Assembly: GCA_021843755.1 (NCBI GenBank)
Contig: JAKBWB010000045.1
Coordinates: 47,260-111,259, forward strand
Length of the DNA stretch: 64,000 nt
Direction: 5' to 3'
Origin: Pseudomonadota bacterium
Lineage (GTDB): Bacteria > Pseudomonadota > Gammaproteobacteria > Steroidobacterales > Steroidobacteraceae
Every line of letters begins with the position of its first letter. Position 1 is the stretch's first letter. The notes under the pieces are model-generated. The model saw only the letters and a program-made list of their open reading frames with translations. It ran no database searches and had not been told where the DNA came from. Of the stretch, positions 61,817 to 64,000 are shown in pieces. Both the position numbers and the translations under genes were made by a program.

Positions 61817-62773
61817 GTGAGCAAGACACCTCGCATCGTCGTGGTCGGCAGCGCCAACACCGATCTGCAGTTCATGAGCGACGCCCTGCCGCGCGGCGGG
61901 GAAACGATCTTCGGCACGGGATTTGACATGGGCTTTGGCGGCAAGGGCGCCAACCAGGCGGTTGCTGCCAGCCTGTGCGGGGCGCATGTCGGGATGGTCG
62001 CGGCGGTGGGCGGGGACCTGCTCGGCACCGAGACGGTCCGCAATTTCAAGTCCCTGGGGGTGGATACCTCCGGGGTGCGGGTGATTGGCAAGGCGGCCAC
62101 GGGCGCGGCGCTGATCCTGGTCGAGCCCAATGGGGAGAACCGCATCATCGTGGTCAAGGGCGCCAACGACCTGCTCAGCCCGGCGGACGTGGACGCCGCG
62201 GCGAGCCAGCTGGCCGCCGCGGACATGATCCTGCTGCAGTTCGAGATTCCCCTCGAGACGGTCTATCACACGATCCGCTTCGCCAAGGCGCACAACGTGC
62301 GCTGTATGCTCAATCCGGCGCCGGCGCTGCCGGCCGATCTCGCCGAGCTCGGCGCGGCGGACTACCTGATCGTGAACGAGACGGAAGCCGAGGTGATGAC
62401 CGGCCGCACGGCGCGCTCGGAATCGGAACTCGACGGCTGCCTCGATCAGCTGCTCGGCAGCGGCTTTCGCCGCGTGGTGCTGACGATGGGGTCCAAGGGG
62501 GCGCTGCTCGCCACGGCGAGCGAGCGGGTGCACCTGCCACCCTTCCCGGTGCGCGCCGTCGATACCACCGGCGCGGGCGATGCGTTCATCGGCAGCCTGG
62601 CGACATTCCTCGGCGAGGGCATGGCGGAGCAGGAGGCGGTAACGCGGGCCAATCTGTATGCGGCGCTCTCGGCAACCCGCGTCGGCACGCAGAAATCCTT
62701 CGCCCGGCGCGCCGAATTCGAGGCCGAGCTGGCCCGCCGGCGCAAGCCGGGCGCGGCGAGCCCACGCCAATGA
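61817..62773 (+). CDS. rbsK: Ribokinase
   Basis: A 318-residue PfkB-family kinase phosphorylating D-ribose (or deoxyribose) at O5. N-terminal substrate motif GFGGKGANQAVAA, the PfkB signature VDTTGAGDAFIGSLATFL with catalytic Asp. The GTG start follows GGAGG. It is 32 bases downstream of the LacI gene and 41 bases upstream of a transporter gene. In this locus it would recover the ribose from nucleosides as ribose 5-phosphate. Confidence 0.93.
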   Translation: MSKTPRIVVVGSANTDLQFMSDALPRGGETIFGTGFDMGFGGKGANQAVAASLCGAHVGMVAAVGGDLLGTETVRNFKSLGVDTSGVRVIGKAATGAALILVEPNGENRIIVVKGANDLLSPADVDAAASQLAAADMILLQFEIPLETVYHTIRFAKAHNVRCMLNPAPALPADLAELGAADYLIVNETEAEVMTGRTARSESELDGCLDQLLGSGFRRVVLTMGSKGALLATASERVHLPPFPVRAVDTTGAGDAFIGSLATFLGEGMAEQEAVTRANLYAALSATRVGTQKSFARRAEFEAELARRRKPGAASPRQ

Positions 62774-62814
62774 TTTCTCTTCCATAAATCCGGGTCCCCG
62801 GGGGGCTGACCGCA

Positions 62815-63819
62815 ATGTTCATCGTACAAAATTACGCTCTGGCCGTCGTATTCTGCGTGCTCACGATGCTGTGCTGGGGTTCGTGGGCGAACGCCCGCAA
62901 GCTCGCCCCCGCCGGGTGGCGCTTCGAGCTGTTCTACTGGGATTACGCCCTCGGGGTGCTGCTGATCTCGTTCCTCTTCGGCATCACCCTCGGCAACACC
63001 GGCCACGTCGGCCGACCGTTCTTCGCCGATCTGCACCAGGCGAGCGCTTCGAGCCTCGGACACGCGCTCTTTGGCGGGGTGGTGTTCAACCTCGCCAACA
63101 TCCTGCTGGTCGCGGCGATCGAAGTCGCCGGCATGGCCGTCGCCTTCCCCGTCGGGATCGGCCTCGCGCTGGTGCTCGGGGTCATCCTCAACTACATCGC
63201 CGTCCCGGTCGGCAACCCGGAGCTGCTCGCCCTGGGGGTCGCGCTGGTGACGCTGGCCATCGTGCTCGATGCGATCGCATACCGCCGCCAGGCCAAGAGC
63301 GCCGTGCGCATGAGCATCAAGGGCCTGCTGCTCTCGCTGGCCTGCGGGATCTTCATGGGGGTCTTCTACCGCTTCGTCGCCGCATCGATGTACCCCAACC
63401 CCACCCATCCGCTGCCCGGCTTGATGGGCAGCTACGCCGCCGTGTTCGTCTTCGCCGTCGGGGTCTTCCTCAGCAGCTTCCTCTGGAACACCATCGCCAT
63501 GCGCTGGCCGGTCATGGGCGATCCGGTGCCCTTCTCCCACTACTGGCACGGCCGCTTCAACACTCACCTGGCGGGCCTGCTCGGCGGGGCGGTCTGGGGC
63601 ATCGGCATGTCGCTGAACATCATCGCCTCCGGCCGCGCCGGCTTCGCCATCTCCTACGGCCTCGGCCAGGGCGCCACCCTGATCGCCGCGCTCTGGGGCG
63701 TGTTCGTCTGGCGCGAGTTCAAGAATCCCGCACGCGGGGTCACCGCCCTGCTCACCCTCATGTTCGTCTGCTTCATCGCCGGCCTGGGCGTGATCGTGTT
63801 GTCCAGAACCATCGGTTAG
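62815..63819 (+). CDS. GRP/DMT-type sugar (ribose-like) transporter
   Basis: A 334-residue integral membrane protein with ten predicted helices, of the drug/metabolite transporter superfamily, glucose/ribose porter branch. The N-terminal MLCWGSWANARKLA and WDYALGVLL segments, and GIGMSLNIIASGRAGFAISYG, are typical of proteins seen beside ribokinase. It likely brings ribose or nucleosides across the inner membrane; the ureide permease group is an alternative. It lies in one operon with lacI and rbsK. Confidence 0.8.
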   Translation: MFIVQNYALAVVFCVLTMLCWGSWANARKLAPAGWRFELFYWDYALGVLLISFLFGITLGNTGHVGRPFFADLHQASASSLGHALFGGVVFNLANILLVAAIEVAGMAVAFPVGIGLALVLGVILNYIAVPVGNPELLALGVALVTLAIVLDAIAYRRQAKSAVRMSIKGLLLSLACGIFMGVFYRFVAASMYPNPTHPLPGLMGSYAAVFVFAVGVFLSSFLWNTIAMRWPVMGDPVPFSHYWHGRFNTHLAGLLGGAVWGIGMSLNIIASGRAGFAISYGLGQGATLIAALWGVFVWREFKNPARGVTALLTLMFVCFIAGLGVIVLSRTIG

Positions 63820-63908
63820 CCGAATATGACGCCTGAATCCGCGCCGCAATCCCTCGCAAGTGCCGGCGCGTATCCAGTCATGACGCGGCCGTCTCCGGAG
63901 TGCACCCC

Positions 63909-64000
63909 ATGAAGATGCGATTCTCGTTCATTCTGCGCGCCATCGCCCTGTCGGCCGTGCTCCTCGCCGCACAACTGACCGGCTGCGCCTTCGCCACCGC
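63909..64000 (+). CDS. Putative lipoprotein, 5' end only (runs off the window)
   Basis: Thirty residues are visible. The ATG at 63909 opens with a basic N-terminus MKMRFSFILRAIALSAVLLA and a lipobox-like LTGC, predicting a lipoprotein or exported protein. It is 89 bases after the ribose-type transporter on the same strand and could be the enzyme that releases ribose in the periplasm, for example a nucleoside hydrolase; this cannot be confirmed here. Confidence 0.55.
   Translation, partial: MKMRFSFILRAIALSAVLLAAQLTGCAFAT

Overview
The window looks like a chromosomal segment of a high-GC gammaproteobacterium. This is supported by the block rnr-rlmB-rpsF-rpsR-rplI-dnaB-alr, rpsP-rimM-trmD-rplS next to ffh, a 67K-type SppA, a YheU/UPF0270 protein and a CorC/YfjD protein beside ffh. 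Placement near Xanthomonadales or Steroidobacterales is only a guess. Most starts were chosen from Shine-Dalgarno spacing and from where family homology begins; no database search was possible.

Positions 1-31.6 kb are mainly housekeeping. They hold a TadC-like pilus protein cut by the window edge, an AraC-type regulator with a degenerate receiver domain, small conserved genes, zwf, the threonine-degradation pair kbl-tdh, sppA, the rplS-trmD-rimM-rpsP operon, ffh, a CorC-like protein, radA, a PP2C phosphatase/FHA pair and the alr-dnaB-rplI-rpsR-rpsF-rlmB-rnr block. Two places look acquired. A glycosyltransferase plus an FkbM-type methyltransferase separate rpsP from ffh. Downstream of tRNA-Leu(CAG), an AAA ATPase (DUF4143 type) lies between two direct repeats of about 220 bp, one of which begins inside the tRNA 3' end, followed by a Phd/VapC-like toxin-antitoxin pair and a methyltransferase.

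Positions 33.6-64 kb form an almost unbroken pyrimidine nucleoside catabolism locus. Cytidine deaminase, thymidine phosphorylase (DeoA), phosphopentomutase (DeoB), deoxyribose-phosphate aldolase (DeoC) and a two-domain ALDH16-like aldehyde dehydrogenase handle the nucleoside and sugar. PreT/PreA, dihydropyrimidinase, beta-ureidopropionase, an omega-amino acid:pyruvate aminotransferase and methylmalonate-semialdehyde dehydrogenase complete the reductive pathway from uracil or thymine to acetyl-CoA or propionyl-CoA. Uptake is represented by a TonB-dependent receptor, a secreted beta-propeller/phosphoesterase lipoprotein, two NCS1 permeases and a GRP-type sugar transporter beside ribokinase.

Regulation can be read from the DNA. 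Three palindromes match the RutR operator pattern TTGACCA-N2-TGGTCAA (one exact, two with a single mismatch), located upstream of preT, deoC and deoB. A RutR-like TetR protein is encoded in the preTA operon. A second motif, close to GTTAAACGTTTAAC and typical of LacI-family operators, occurs twice over the promoter of the TonB-receptor operon and once upstream of the LacI-family gene near ribokinase. I infer two circuits: a base-responsive TetR regulator for ring and deoxyribose catabolism, and a LacI regulator for outer-membrane capture. This integrated locus is the most interesting system in the window.
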